64,000 nt of DNA from Kalaharituber pfeilii (Eukaryota; Ascomycota; Pezizomycetes; Pezizales; Pezizaceae): assembly GCA_015179045.1 (NCBI GenBank), contig WHUZ01000028.1, forward strand, positions 62,001-126,000. Direction: 5' to 3'. Both the position numbers and the translations under genes were made by a program. Each line of letters begins with the position of its first letter. Position 1 is the stretch's first letter. Below the pieces are notes generated by a model, which was not told where the DNA came from, searched no databases, and saw nothing but the letters and a program-made list of their open reading frames with translations. This document shows positions 46,174 to 56,959 of this stretch, one piece after another.

Positions 46174-47446
46174 TCAGAATCTGACCGCCTCAATCCATTG
46201 ATTGACTTCCTCTAGGTTCGCTATAAGCGGCCTTTCTCTTACGGAATTCTGATCCTTCCTTTCGACATTCTCTGGCTTCTCCACTGGGCAATTTTTCGAA
46301 ATATGCCCATTCTCCTTACATCGCAAACACCACGGCTTGTAACTATCCATAACAAGTCCCGTCTTCTCCAGTCTCTGCATATTCTCCTCTGGAGTCGTAG
46401 CCATGGCGCTCGATACAAGCATAGCTCGCTTGGGACGGGGCCCAAGCTGAAGCTTGAGGACATACTGCTGATCTGGCTGGCCTTGGAGATTGACTAGGGT
46501 TCTGTTGCCGAGGATCTCTGTCTCCAAGGCGATAAGGTGGATCTTCATGTTGGCGCCTCGGAAGGCGGCTTCGAGATCTGGGAAGGTGGCGGTAGGGATG
46601 GCTTCAGCGTAGAGGAGCAGCAGCTACAGTGGGAAGACGCGAGTTAGCTCAAGGCGGATTGATGGAGGAGTACTCTGTACCTTCTTGAATTCTTCCAAAT
46701 CTTCCTCGGCATCCGCTTGAATCATCTTTTGCCATACGTCCTCTGGATCTGGGAGTTCTTCGCCCTCAGCACGTTGCTGGAATAGGACTCGTGGCTTGGT
46801 ACAGTTAGAAGCGGAGTGCCCTGGTACTACACGTTAAATCATAAACTGGGAAAGACCAAAAAGGATGCATGCACTTACCCTCCTCATTACAGTTCCTGCA
46901 AATGATGGGCTTCTTGTTAGGACACTCGGCAGCCAGATGCCCTTCTTGTTGGCAAACACGACAAGCCCTTGGTGCTTTTTTTGGGCACTCCGCAGCAAGA
47001 TGATCCTCAGCCTCGCAGATTCTGCAAGTCCTTGGTGCTTTATTGGGACACTCTGCCGCCATATGATCTTCCGCCTGACAGACTCTACAAGTCCTGGGCG
47101 CCTTATCCGGGCACTCAGCAGCGAAATGTCCTTCTTGCTGGCAAATCCTGCAAGCCCTGGATGGTTTACTCGGGCATTCAGCAGCACGGTGGCCCTCTTG
47201 GTCACAGATGCGGCAGGTTCCTCTGAAACCGCCACCCTGTTTGGGACCTGCTTCTCCCCCGCCGTAGCCGAACTGCTGGTCTCCACCACCAAAGTCAAAG
47301 CTTGTGGTGGCATCAAATTGTTGGCCTTCACCGGAGGCAGTGGTGCCCTGGGCAAACTCGTCCCAGGCGTCGGCTTCGGGGGCATGCGCAGTGGTTGAAG
47401 GGCCCATGGACCAGGCGTCGTTATCAGTGGGAGTGTCCCAGGACAT
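46174..47446 (-). CDS. CCHC zinc-knuckle nucleic-acid-binding protein (CNBP/Gis2-like knuckles)
   Basis: Three exons: 47446-46879, 46820-46681 and 46623-46174, encoding 385 residues. The N-terminal 75 residues are Gly/Gln/Asp-rich (FDFGGGDQQFGYGGGEAG). Five tandem C-x2-C-x4-H-x4-C knuckles follow (CRICDQEGHRAAEC type, spaced about 19-20 residues). A sixth spans intron 1 (CRNCNEEG|HSASNC), and a seventh near the C-terminus reads CLRCKENGHISKNC. Intron 1 ends at CAG (46821): using the TAG 6 bp earlier would spoil the C-x4-H spacing, so the CAG acceptor is preferred. Intron 2 is 46624-46680. Between knuckles lies an alpha-helical acidic region (DPEDVWQKMIQADAEEDLEEFKKLLLLYAEAIP). Likely an RNA or ssDNA binder in translation or RNA metabolism, by analogy with CNBP/Gis2/Byr3. 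Intact. Confidence 0.9.
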
Positions 47447-47905
47447 GTTTGGAAAGAAAGGTTCTGTGAGGAGTTGCTTGACAAGGAGGAGTGGGGAGAA
47501 TGTTTGAGATGGGGTGGAGGGAGAGCGGGGGGGCCTTGGAAAAGGATGCGAGGAGGGAAGAGAAGAAGGAAGAAGGTGGGAGTGGGTTCTGGCAGCAGAG
47601 TTGAGGGGCGGAATATTCTGCTGACTAACTCCAATTGGTCTTGGGGCTCAGGAGGAACACCTGCTTTTGGCATGAGACTAACGTGCTTTGGGCAGCTGTC
47701 CCTCTGTGAGCCGCCTGTCTGGATTGCAACCTACGCTGAGCCACCCAGGCAGCGGAGACCTTATCAAGTATGCATAAGTGGCCGACCATGTATAAGCATA
47801 AATATGAAGCATCTCTTCTATCAATCCGCATCCATACCCCTGCGCTTTCCTGAAAATCAGAACGGCAACGGCGGGCCGGAGCCGCCACACTGTGCCACCC
47901 CATTG
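47447..47905. promoter_or_regulatory. 5' region of the zinc-knuckle gene
   Basis: The region upstream of the minus-strand ATG, purine-rich on the plus strand at 47470-47600. It should contain the 5' UTR and promoter; no specific element is claimed. Confidence 0.3.
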
Positions 47906-47941
<36 letters not shown>

Positions 47942-48431
47942 ATAACCCCGCTTGTAGCACTTGGCCATGGCAGGATCCCTGGGCAAGCCCTCATAGCCCG
48001 GAGACAGGCTAAACTAACTCTCTACGTACATGGCCCCCGCGCGCCGTCGCCCCGCTCTCCTAGCTTCTAGAACTTGACCCCGCATTCTCCTACCTTCTAG
48101 AACTTGACCCCAGCGAAGAAATTCTCCAAAACGTCATACTCCTCCCCATTCTCCGCCTTTCTTTTCCAATCCTTTCCCATGTCGCTCCACCTCTCAAAAC
48201 CTTCTGGGCGGTTCTCCTGACTTCTGCATCGGAAAGCGAGATGCTCCCCCGTTTGCACCTCCCCACACCTGCACCTATCCGATTCCGCCCCCCTAGCTTC
48301 TTCAACCACCTAGCACACCTTCCTCGCTCCAGTCGCAATGCAGTGAAGTTTGATGTCGCCACCCTACTCCACTCCATGACCTTTCCTCCTCCAAAGCCCT
48401 CCACTTCTCTCTTCTCCTTCCTCCACGCGGA
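47906..48431 (-). mobile_element. LINE family B 3' end
   Basis: Poly-T, family B tail reversed, 3' UTR and minus-strand C-terminal coding (KVMEWSRVATSNFTALRLERGRC; knuckle CRCGEVQTGEHLAFRC; ending ENFFAGVKF) in two frames. 5'-truncated and frameshifted. Confidence 0.8.
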
Positions 48432-48906
48432 AAAATCCGAATGCAATTGTAATGTCCACACAAATATATTCCGATTTCACATATGAACGTAAGTACTTTA
48501 TTTCTAGTCTGGACTTCGGTACTTTATCCGAATTTTATCCGCGGAGAACGCAACCAGAGAAAATGTGAGAACTCCGACTAGCTGTATTCTCGTGCCTGCA
48601 CCAAGTTTCTGAACTTCTTGCAGCACCCAGCTTACTGTGTGAGAACCGAGTGTACTAGCAGTGCCAACTATAGCTACATATATCACATGACTTCACCTTA
48701 CAAGCTGACTTGAACTCTATCTTGAAACTCCAGAACTGGCGACCAGATATTCTACTATGTGCAGCTCCATGGGAGGCCTGCTACCGAAATCCCTAGGTCT
48801 AAGCACCCCTAAAAGATCAGAACAATCGGGGTAGGAATATGCGGCAAGAATTCGTCTCATCCTGCGTACCCCGCTTTGTTGTGTAGAGCTGCAACTTCCC
48901 TCGAGT
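48432..48906. other. No gene recognised
   Basis: Lies between two family B LINE fragments. No supported frame. Confidence 0.35.
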
Positions 48907-49312
48907 CCCCTTCTAAATCAAGTAACCCCGCTTGCAGCGCTGCGGAGACAGGCTTAACAAAGAAAGTTCTACATACATATCCCCGTTCCATCCCCCCCTC
49001 TCCCCTTCTAGAACCTGATTCCGGAAAAGAAATTTTCCAACACGTCCTCCCTCTTCCAATTCTTTTCCATGTCACTCCAGTTCTCAAAACCCTCTTGACT
49101 GTTCTTCTGGTGTAAAACGAGGTGCTCCCCCCGTTTGCACCTCCTCGCACCTGCACTTATCCGAATTCGGCCACCCTCAGCCTTTTCAACCACACCGCAC
49201 ATCTCCCTCTCTCCAGGCGCAAGACAGTGCAATTGGATACCGCCACCCTATTCCACTCCATGACCTTCCCTTTCCCATATCCCTCCACCTCTCTCTTCTC
49301 CTTCCTCCACAC
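48907..49312 (-). mobile_element. LINE family B 3' end, decayed
   Basis: The reversed tail (AAGTAACCCCGCTTGCAGCGC) has lost its poly-T and part of the 3' UTR. C-terminal coding follows (ENFFSGIRF end) in shifted frames. More diverged than the copy at 47906. Confidence 0.75.
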
Positions 49313-52050
49313 CTTAACTCTCTGGCGCACCCCACTTCCGGTGGCTACTTCTCTCCCGTTCTGCGCCGTCCCCTTCCTCGAGTCCCCTTACTCGCCCATA
49401 GTCTGAACCGCTGTATACATCTACGAATCTGCATTCATTCCAAAATCCAAACTTACCCCCGGTGCCGAGTCTCTAACGGAATTGGCATATCTTATTAGTA
49501 TACCTTCACGATACATTTTCCGAATCTGATTGCATATTCTTAGCATCAGGAAATGGATCCCTTTTCCATTTTGACTGGAGTTGCTGGCTTCCTCTCCTTA
49601 GCGCTTGAGCTTGGGAAGATCCTAACCAATTATACGAGCCAGGTCAATTCTGCTCCAAAGGATGCTTATGACTTACTCACTGAGATTACTGCACTGAGTC
49701 ACACTCTCAAACAGCTGATTACCTTCGTGACAGAGCAAGATGTCAAAGGGAATTTTCACCAAAGTTCTGCTCTTTGTATCGTAATTGATATTTGTAAGAG
49801 CAAGATTGAAAAGCTTCACTCAAAATTAGTCAAGTTTCAAGTGTCAGGAAGATTTAGTGACCGCTTGAAATGGCCGTTCAAGAGAGAAGAGTGTGTTGGG
49901 ATAGTTCAAACATTGCATCGCTGCACTCAAACAATCGAATTTTCATTGACCATTGTGAACTGGTATTTCTAATTCCCTAGACATTTGCATTTCTGAATAC
50001 TAAGTGATCATAGTGAACTGCTATCGAAGACATCCGGAGAGGTCATAACTGGCTTATCGCAGCAAAAGCAGCAAATAGACTCCGTTATGTCGTTGTTTCC
50101 TGTTATCCCAGATCAAATGTCAAAGATGAGCACAACCCTTGGTGAGGTCTTGGGTTTCGTCTCAACGCTCGATCAACTAGCTATCGATATGCAGCAAATC
50201 AAGCTTGGTGTACAGAACTTGCAGCTGAATATGGACGGTGCGTGTACTTACTACTATTTTCCTCTGATTTCCGGTGTGGCTTATATATATACTTACTGCC
50301 TTTTCAGTGGAGAACACCGAAAAACTCCTCGCATGGTTGTCACCACTTGAGCCACAGAAACGACATCAAGATGTCAAATCTAGCCGACTCAAAGATACGG
50401 GAACTTGGATTCTTCAGACAGACCAATTTAAGTCTTGGCTATCTAGCAGTGTTGAAAGACCAAGTGAACGCATTCTAGGTTGCTATGGGATGCCCGGGGC
50501 TGGGAAAACAGTCATTGCGTACATATCCCCAGCCGCTGTTTTGAATTTATTGCTACCTATATGGCATTACAGCTTTGCTAACGGTTCTTGAAGGTCTGTT
50601 ATCATTGATTATCTATCTCTCGAAGTCGAGCATCCAAGAGCAGCTATCGTCTACATCTACTGTGACTATCGGGACCAGAAAGACCAAGTTCCTCTACACC
50701 TTGTTGGAAGCCTTGTAAAGCAATTAGTATTGAGACTCTCCTCATCTTCTCAACCATTACCTGAGATGATTACCAAGAAGTTCGAATCTGCTAGAGAGTC
50801 AAGGCCAAGTCTACAACTTGATGATGCCAGAGCTATGTTGAAGGATCTTGTACAAAAGCTTGACATCACCTTTATCTGCATTGACGCAATGGATGAGTTG
50901 GAAGACCAAACAAGAATAGAGTTCCTCACATTGATCAAGGATATTTTGCACATAGAGCGTTCCAGTTCTGAAACCCAATTCAACAGCATGGTACGGTTAT
51001 TGTTCACTGGGCGGCCAAATGTTAAGGACCAAGTGTGTCTAGTTCTGGGGAGACAATTGGGGTCGTTAGAGATTGTGGCTAAGGATGACGACATCCGGAG
51101 ATACCTTACGCATACGATTGACAGCGATCCGTCACCTGACGCTATGAATAGCAAGCTCAAGGATGAAATATTACAGATATTATTGGAAAAGTCTCAAGGA
51201 ATGTAAGTTTTAAACGTGCCATATAAATTAAGTCGATATTGATCCATTTTGTCAGGTTTCTACTCCCTGCGTTACACATAAACGTGATTTTGCAAAAACC
51301 AACGATTAGGAAGCGACGAGATGCACTACACAATCTACCAACTGGTCTCTATGCTGCCTATAAGATAACTATATCCAGAATTCAACAATCAGCCCGTAGA
51401 GCCGAGCTAGGTATGAAAGTGCTCATGTGGGTATGCCTGGCCGAAAGACCATTGCAAGTGATAGAACTCCGTCATGCATTGGCCGTGGAGGACGAAGACA
51501 CAGCCCTGGATGAAGAGAATGTTCCTTCTCAAAAGATGCTTCTTGACTGCTGCTATGGATTAGTCATTATTGATGACGAGAGCTCCTCTGTGCGTCTAGT
51601 GCACTATACACTCCAAGAATATTTTAAGTCACACAGCGAAAATCACTTTCCAACTGGCCATATCTCCCTCGCGAGGACGTGTTTAACGTACCTGAATTTC
51701 AGTCCATTAGCTTGTCCTTGTGGGTCGGTCACTGAGCTCGATCAACTTGAAACAGACTTCCCATTGCTGTACTATGCTTCTTGTCAGTGGGGCCACCACG
51801 CGCGAAAGCAGTGTGATGGGTCTGTAGAGGCACTGGCTACCAAGCTGCTTCGGCTACATCAACCTGCAGGAGTTCAGCAATTAAGCCGAGTTCTCAACCG
51901 TGACCTTCGCTACCGTCTCGGTATCTACGGTGACAGGTGGGATAGTACTTTTTGCGGGATACACGCCGTAGCGTACTTTGGAGTTGAGGGTATTCTGCAA
52001 GTGTTACCACACGCTCCAAGCCTAAATTCAACTGCCCAACGCAGAGGTGA

Positions 52051-52297
52051 TAGTGAGCGGCACGAGCTAGCTCGAGCCGAGCTGGAGGGTGAGCTCGAGC
52101 CTGGATTGATTATATGCATAATATTGACAAACTAAACTAAACTAAGCTAAATTTTCATCTTTCTCACTACTATCAGCTAAATTGTGCATTTCGAAGTTGT
52201 TGGTAGGTCAGAATGAGCTCCAAGTCTCTAATTTTTACTATATTAGGTATTTACAGTTTATGAAACCTTGCACTGGCTCGGCTCGTGCCGCTCACTA
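52051..52297. mobile_element. hAT-type MITE, copy 3, in the NLR gene
   Basis: 247 bp, termini TAGTGAGCGG/CCGCTCACTA, with 8-bp duplication AGAGGTGA (52043-52050) / AGAGGTGG (52298-52305), 7 of 8 matching. Without the element and one duplication the upstream frame runs directly into an ankyrin start (RRGGVSPLVYA). Confidence 0.92.
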
Positions 52298-53211
52298 AGA
52301 GGTGGTGTCAGTCCGTTGGTTTATGCGATCTGGTACTTCTGTAGTGCGCTTGCTCCTTGAGCGAGCTGATATCGAAGCCGATACAAAGGATGACTTGGGC
52401 AGGACTCCGCTTTCATACGCCGCTGAGGGAGGCCATGAGGCTGTAGTGCGCTTGCTTCTTGAACGAGCCGATGTCGAAGCCAATTCAAAGGGTGCCAATA
52501 GGAGGACCCCGCTTTCATATGCTGCTTGGAGTGGCAATGAGGCTGTAGTGCACTTGCTTCTTGAACGAGCCGATGTCGAAGCCGATTTACGCGACAAAAT
52601 GGGCAGGACTCCGCTTTCATATGCTGCTGGGAGGGGCCATGAGGCTGTAGTGCGCTTGCTCCGTGAACGAGCCGATGTCGAAACCGATGCAAAGGATCAT
52701 GAGGGCAGGACTCCACTTTCATATGCTGCTGAGAGCGGCAATGAGGCTGTAGTGCGCTTGCTGCTTGAGCGAGCAAATGTCGAAGCCAATGCAAAGGATC
52801 AAGAGGGCTGGACTCCGCTTTCATATGCTGCTATGAAAGGCCATGAAGCTGTAGTGCGTTTGCTGCTTAAACGAGCCGATATTAATGTGAATGCAAGGGG
52901 TAACATTGCATGCATGGTGAGATACAATGGGCGGCAGCGTCCATCGATACTCTATCCAAAGTCTTCAAACAGCAGAGCTCCACTTTCATACGCTGCTGAG
53001 AAAGGCCATGAGGCTGTAGTGCGCTTGCTGCTTGAGCGAGCCGATGTCGAAGCCAATGCACAGGATGACGATAGCAGGAGTCCGCTTTCATATGCTGCTG
53101 GAGGAGGTCATGAGGCTGTAGTGCGCTTGCTGCTTGAACGAGCCGATGGCGAAGCCGATACAAAGGATCAAAAGGGCAGGACTCCGCTTTCATATGCTGC
53201 TGGAGGAGGTC

Positions 53212-53269
53212 TTTTTTTTTTTTTTTTTTGTCACGTGACCCCGCGTGCAGCTGTTCGCCATGGCAGGGC
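53212..53269 (-). mobile_element. 58-bp LINE family B tail in the ankyrin array
   Basis: Poly-T then GTCACGTGACCCCGCGTG ... CCATGGCAGGGC, flanked by GCTGGAGGAGGTC (53199-53211) and GCTGGAGGATGTC (53270-53282). Insertion plus one duplication is 71 bp, exactly the frame offset between the ankyrin frames on either side. Confidence 0.92.
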
Positions 53270-54192
53270 GCTGGAGGATGTCATGAGGCTGTAGTGCGCT
53301 TGCTGCTTGAACGAGCCGATGTCGAAGCCGATGCAAAGGATCAAAAGGGCAGGACTCTGCTTTCATATGCCGCTGAGGGAGGCCATGAGGCTGTAGTGCG
53401 CTTGCTTCTTGAACGAGCCGATGTCGAAGCCAATTCAAAGGGTGCCAATAGGAGGACTCCGCTTTCATATGCTGCTTGGAGTGGCAATGAGGCTGTAGTG
53501 CACTTGCTTCTTGAACGAGCCGATGTCGAAGCCGATACAAAGGATCAAAAGGGCAGGACTCCGCTTTCATATGCTGCTGGGAGTGGCCAAAAGGCTGTAG
53601 TGCGCTTGCTTCTTGAACGAGCCGATATCGAAGCCAATGCAAAGGATCAAAAGGGCAGGACTCCGCTTTCATATGCTGCTGAGAGCGGCAATGAGCCTGT
53701 ATTGCGCTTGCTTCTTGAACGAGCCGATGTCGAAGCCGCTCCACAGGATGACAATAGCAGGACTCCGCTTTCATATGCTGCTGAAAGAGGCCATGAGGCT
53801 GTAGTGCGCTTGCTGCTTGAACGAGCCGATGTCGAAGCCGATTTACGAGATGAAATGGGCAGGACTCCGCTTTCATATGCTGCTGAAAGAGGCCATGAGG
53901 CTGTAGTGCGCTTGCTGCTTGAACGAGCCGATGTCGAAGCCGATTTACGAGATGAAATGGGCAGGACTCCGTTTTCATATGCTGCTGAGAGCGGCAATGA
54001 GGCTGTAGTGCGCTTGCTTCTTGAACGAGCCGATGACGAAGCCGATTTACGGGATACAATGGGTAGGACTCCGCTTTCATATGCTGCTGGGAGTGGCAAA
54101 GAGGCTGTCGTGCGCTTGCTTCTTGAACGAGCCGATGACGAAGCCGATTTACGGGATACAATGGGTAGGACTCCGCTTTCATATGCTGCTGG

Positions 54193-54196
<4 letters not shown>

Positions 54197-54223
<27 letters not shown>

Positions 54224-54362
54224 CATTACTCGCGTGCCGCCTGATAGGCTACGGCGAGGTGTTAGGTACATAAAGAACAAATAGTAACTGATAAATCATA
54301 AAGAGACGTAGAGTGTGTGAAACAAAGAAACTAGCTCGCTGCCCAGTCCAACACCTCAACCA
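54197..54362 (-). mobile_element. LINE family A 3' end in the ankyrin array
   Basis: Poly-T, tail reversed (GCCT/AGGC hairpin variant), and a 3' UTR closely matching the LINE at 37140-37290. Short 5-bp duplication GGAGT (54192-54196, 54363-54367). The total offset is 171 bp, a multiple of three. Confidence 0.9.
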
Positions 54363-54963
54363 GGAGTGGCAAAGAGGCTGTAGTGCGCTTGCTGCTTGAA
54401 CGAGCCGATGGCGAAGCCAATTCACAGGATGCCAATAGGAGGACTCCGCTTTCATATGCTGCTGAGAAAGGCCATGAGGCTGTAGTTCGCTTGCTTCTTG
54501 AACGAGCCGATGTCGAAGCCGATTCACAGGATGACAATAGCAGGACTCCGCTTTCATATGCTGCTGAGAATCACAATGCGGCTGTTGTGACCTTGCTTCT
54601 TTTGCGAGCGGAAGTGGACGTAAATGCAAGGGACTGCAATGGCAAGAGTCCACTTTTATATGCTGTTGAGGTTTTCCATGGTGAGACTACACTGAGTTAC
54701 TCCTTGAGCGAACAGATATTGACGTAACTGTAGAACCCTTACAATTCCGCCGCCTTGCTCTTCTTTTATGGGCTCGTGGCCAGGGCTATGAGCATGTGAT
54801 ACGCAAGCTCCTTGAGCGAGCAGACATCGACGTACACGCAAAAGATAACTGTGGCAACACTCCGCTTTCGGTCGCCAATAGGATACGGAATAATGAGACT
54901 ATCGCGCGCTTACTTGCTGAGCGAGCAGCATTGAATGCACAGGTAAAGTCATGCGGTGAATAG

Positions 54964-56150
54964 CGGCGAAAGTCGCTGCCATACAGTACGTAGCAGGAGA
55001 AGCACACGGCGAGTGCTATATTGCGCCACTTGCTCAATAGTATCCAGGGATGCAAATCAAAGTCTACATATATAGGACAGTACGGGAAACATCTCCATAG
55101 GAATCCTAGTCGGACCGAAGTGCGTTTGTGGAATGCGGGGTCAATGTCTTGTTTTGCACGCGATCACTGAAATAAACAAAAAAAAAAAAAAAAAAAAAAA
55201 AGGCTTGTTTAGTTATTTGTCTGCTTTTCCTATACCTGTTGTTTTCTTATGCAATGTGCTATTGAATCTTGATTGCCAATGATCGCTATTTCTGCATCCT
55301 TGTGTTTCTAGTAATACTTCGAAGTGAATTTTCTTGAGTATGGCATACTTGAATTACAGTAGAAGTGAGGCACATTTCAGGAGGTACAGTAGCCACTTGT
55401 TCAACGTCGTCTCAGAGGAGGCGCGCGATTTCACTCGCTAGGTCTAAGATGGCCGGGTAGCGGCGCGTGACTTCGCCCTGGCTCTCCACCGTAAGAGTGG
55501 AGTCTTTGCGAAGCCCCTCTTTCATTCTCCCCGGAGCCCTCCTTGAATACGTCTCCTTGCATGACCCCTTTCAAGCCACTGTACATAACCACTTCGGTGT
55601 AGGAACGGCACCTTACATCAGTGTACTTTCCGGGTCCAGCTGTAAAAAGCCGTAGTACGTTACTCGCAGGTCCCGGTCACAAGTTTGACAGGGCGGTTTT
55701 TTTTTTTTTTTTTTTATATCATTATTCGCATGTGTTCTCGTGCCCAGACTATTATTTTCGGCCTACGCGGCCGTAGTCTGGAACTAAAGTCACCCGAAAT
55801 GGGGGGGTTGAGTGCGGCCGACACCTTGGCATGTCGGCCGCCCAGATTTTAGCGGCCGCAATCTTGATTTTTATTTTTTTAAATAGAGATTTGTAACCAT
55901 ATGCAAACCGTTCTCATACAATCCCCGTTGTGAATCCTGCACAACCAATAAGCTATTTTACTGTGAAGTGGCTGTGGATTTGATGTATCCAAGAAATAAA
56001 TGTTAGCAATTCAGTGCTTAGGAGGAGAGGGTTTCAAGCTTTAGAGCAGAAGTTAGCCCATCTAGCTCCGCCTCAGCTATGGGGAAATGTAAGGAGTATG
56101 TGGTCAAAAATAATAGCTTCTTGATACCAGAGGTGGATCAGTGAATCTGT
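54964..56150. other. No gene; two tail-like A/T tracts
   Basis: A family A tail variant (ACGCGATCACTGAAATAAAC plus poly-A) lies at about 55155-55202, and poly-T with ATATCATTATTCGCATG at about 55697-55731. Open frames are short and not convincing. Confidence 0.4.
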
Positions 56151-56179
56151 GAAGCGGGGTGGTTCCTTAGCAGTAAGTG

Positions 56180-56320
56180 AGTGCGGGTTGCACCCAACAT
56201 AGAGCCAACATAGAGCGAGTTGGACCCAACATAGAGCGGGTTGCACTCGATATAGAGCGGGTTGCACCCGACATAGAGTGAGTTGTACCTAACATAGAGC
56301 GGGTTGCACCCGCATCTCGA
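56180..56320. repeat. Tandem repeat with GGGTTGCACCC palindrome, 22-24-bp period
   Basis: About six units of CATAGAGCGGGTTGCACCCGA with variants. Each unit contains the imperfect palindrome GGGTTGCACCC. Related units occur at 63545-63585 (GCGGGTTATACCCGAC, GCGGGTTACACCCGAC). Confidence 0.75.
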
Positions 56321-56959
56321 TTAAGGAAAAAATCGCCATATGCGCCCGGAGCATAGGGCGCACAGGAAAAAAACTGGGGAACATGTCACAACGCATCCCT
56401 GTCGTGTGCGCCATGTTGCACCCTGTCGCTCGTGGATCGCCCTGGGAAATGCGGTAACATGACGACCTCCCTTGGCATTCAAGAACATGTTAGCCTAGCC
56501 CATAGCGTAATACAAAGCTAACTTCACATCTTTGATGTACCAGACAATAGTGGCAATACCTGGGCTAAGTTGCTTCTGTGTGTTGCTCCCTAGCATCATC
56601 TACAATGAGACTTTGCTGCATGAGTTTGCCAACACGTAAACTTGACTCTACAACACGCGATCCCAGTCAGTATGTTGTCATAACACAGGTAACATGCTGG
56701 GTCTCGCTGGTAACGCAGATGACCTGATGGGTCTCGTTAAGCATGTAGTTGACATGATTGAGCTCATTGGGGACGCAATTTACTCTATGGTCTCGTTGGG
56801 GTGCACTGCAACTGGAGTACCACGTTGTCAACTCTGTTTACATATCCTCATGTGTTCTCAATTCGGTATATAATGAATTATTTATTTATTACTAGCTATC
56901 ACGATATATACAGGTACCATTTCACCACCCTTCCATGCCACACTCCACTGCATCCCTGT

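Larger units (their letters stand above)
52302..54961 (+). repeat. 99-bp ankyrin-coding tandem array, about 20 units
   Basis: Each unit codes for a 33-residue ankyrin repeat of type GRTPLSYAAESGNEAVVRLLLERADVEADxKD. Units are almost identical at the nucleotide level, including at third positions, with variation at a few codons (ESGNE/GRGHE/WSGNE; DQKG/DEMG/GANR). One divergent unit near 52880-52975 contains a longer insert. The last two units (54700-54960) are much more diverged. Confidence 0.92.
49553..54963 (+). pseudogene. NLR/STAND receptor: Helo-like N-terminus, NACHT, ankyrin repeats; interrupted
   Basis: Exons 49553-49962, 50005-50237, 50308-50518, 50594-51202 and 51256 onward join in frame with GT-AG introns of 42, 70, 75 and 53 bp. 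The N-terminus (MDPFSILTGVAGFLSLALELG) matches the fungal STAND Helo-like domain. NACHT has Walker A GMPGAGKT (50487-50510) and Walker B FICIDAMDEL (about 50870-50897), followed by a winged-helix/linker region (LPTGLYAAYKITISRI; VRLVHYTLQEYF). About 20 near-identical 33-residue ankyrin repeats follow, to the stop at 54961. The gene is broken by a hAT MITE (52051-52297), LINE tails (53212-53269; 54197-54362), an apparent 8-bp deletion near 52325 and a +1 shift near 54686. The role by homology is intracellular sensing, heterokaryon incompatibility or immune-type cell death. The N-terminal exons alone could still be expressed up to a stop inside the MITE. Confidence 0.85.

Noticed and set aside
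46865..47398. 177-codon plus-strand frame
   Set aside because: Antisense of the zinc-knuckle repeats; no independent features.
52051..52297. MITE copies as Tc1/mariner elements with TA target sites
   Set aside because: A TA lies at each end, but the perfect 8-bp duplication GCTGAAAA at copy 2 and the 7-of-8 at copy 3 show the TA belongs to the terminus TAGTG; this is hAT type.
53190..54182. 330-codon minus-strand frame with repeated KAESCPFDPLHRLRHRLVQ motif
   Set aside because: Antisense of the 99-bp ankyrin repeats; length divisible by three keeps all frames open.
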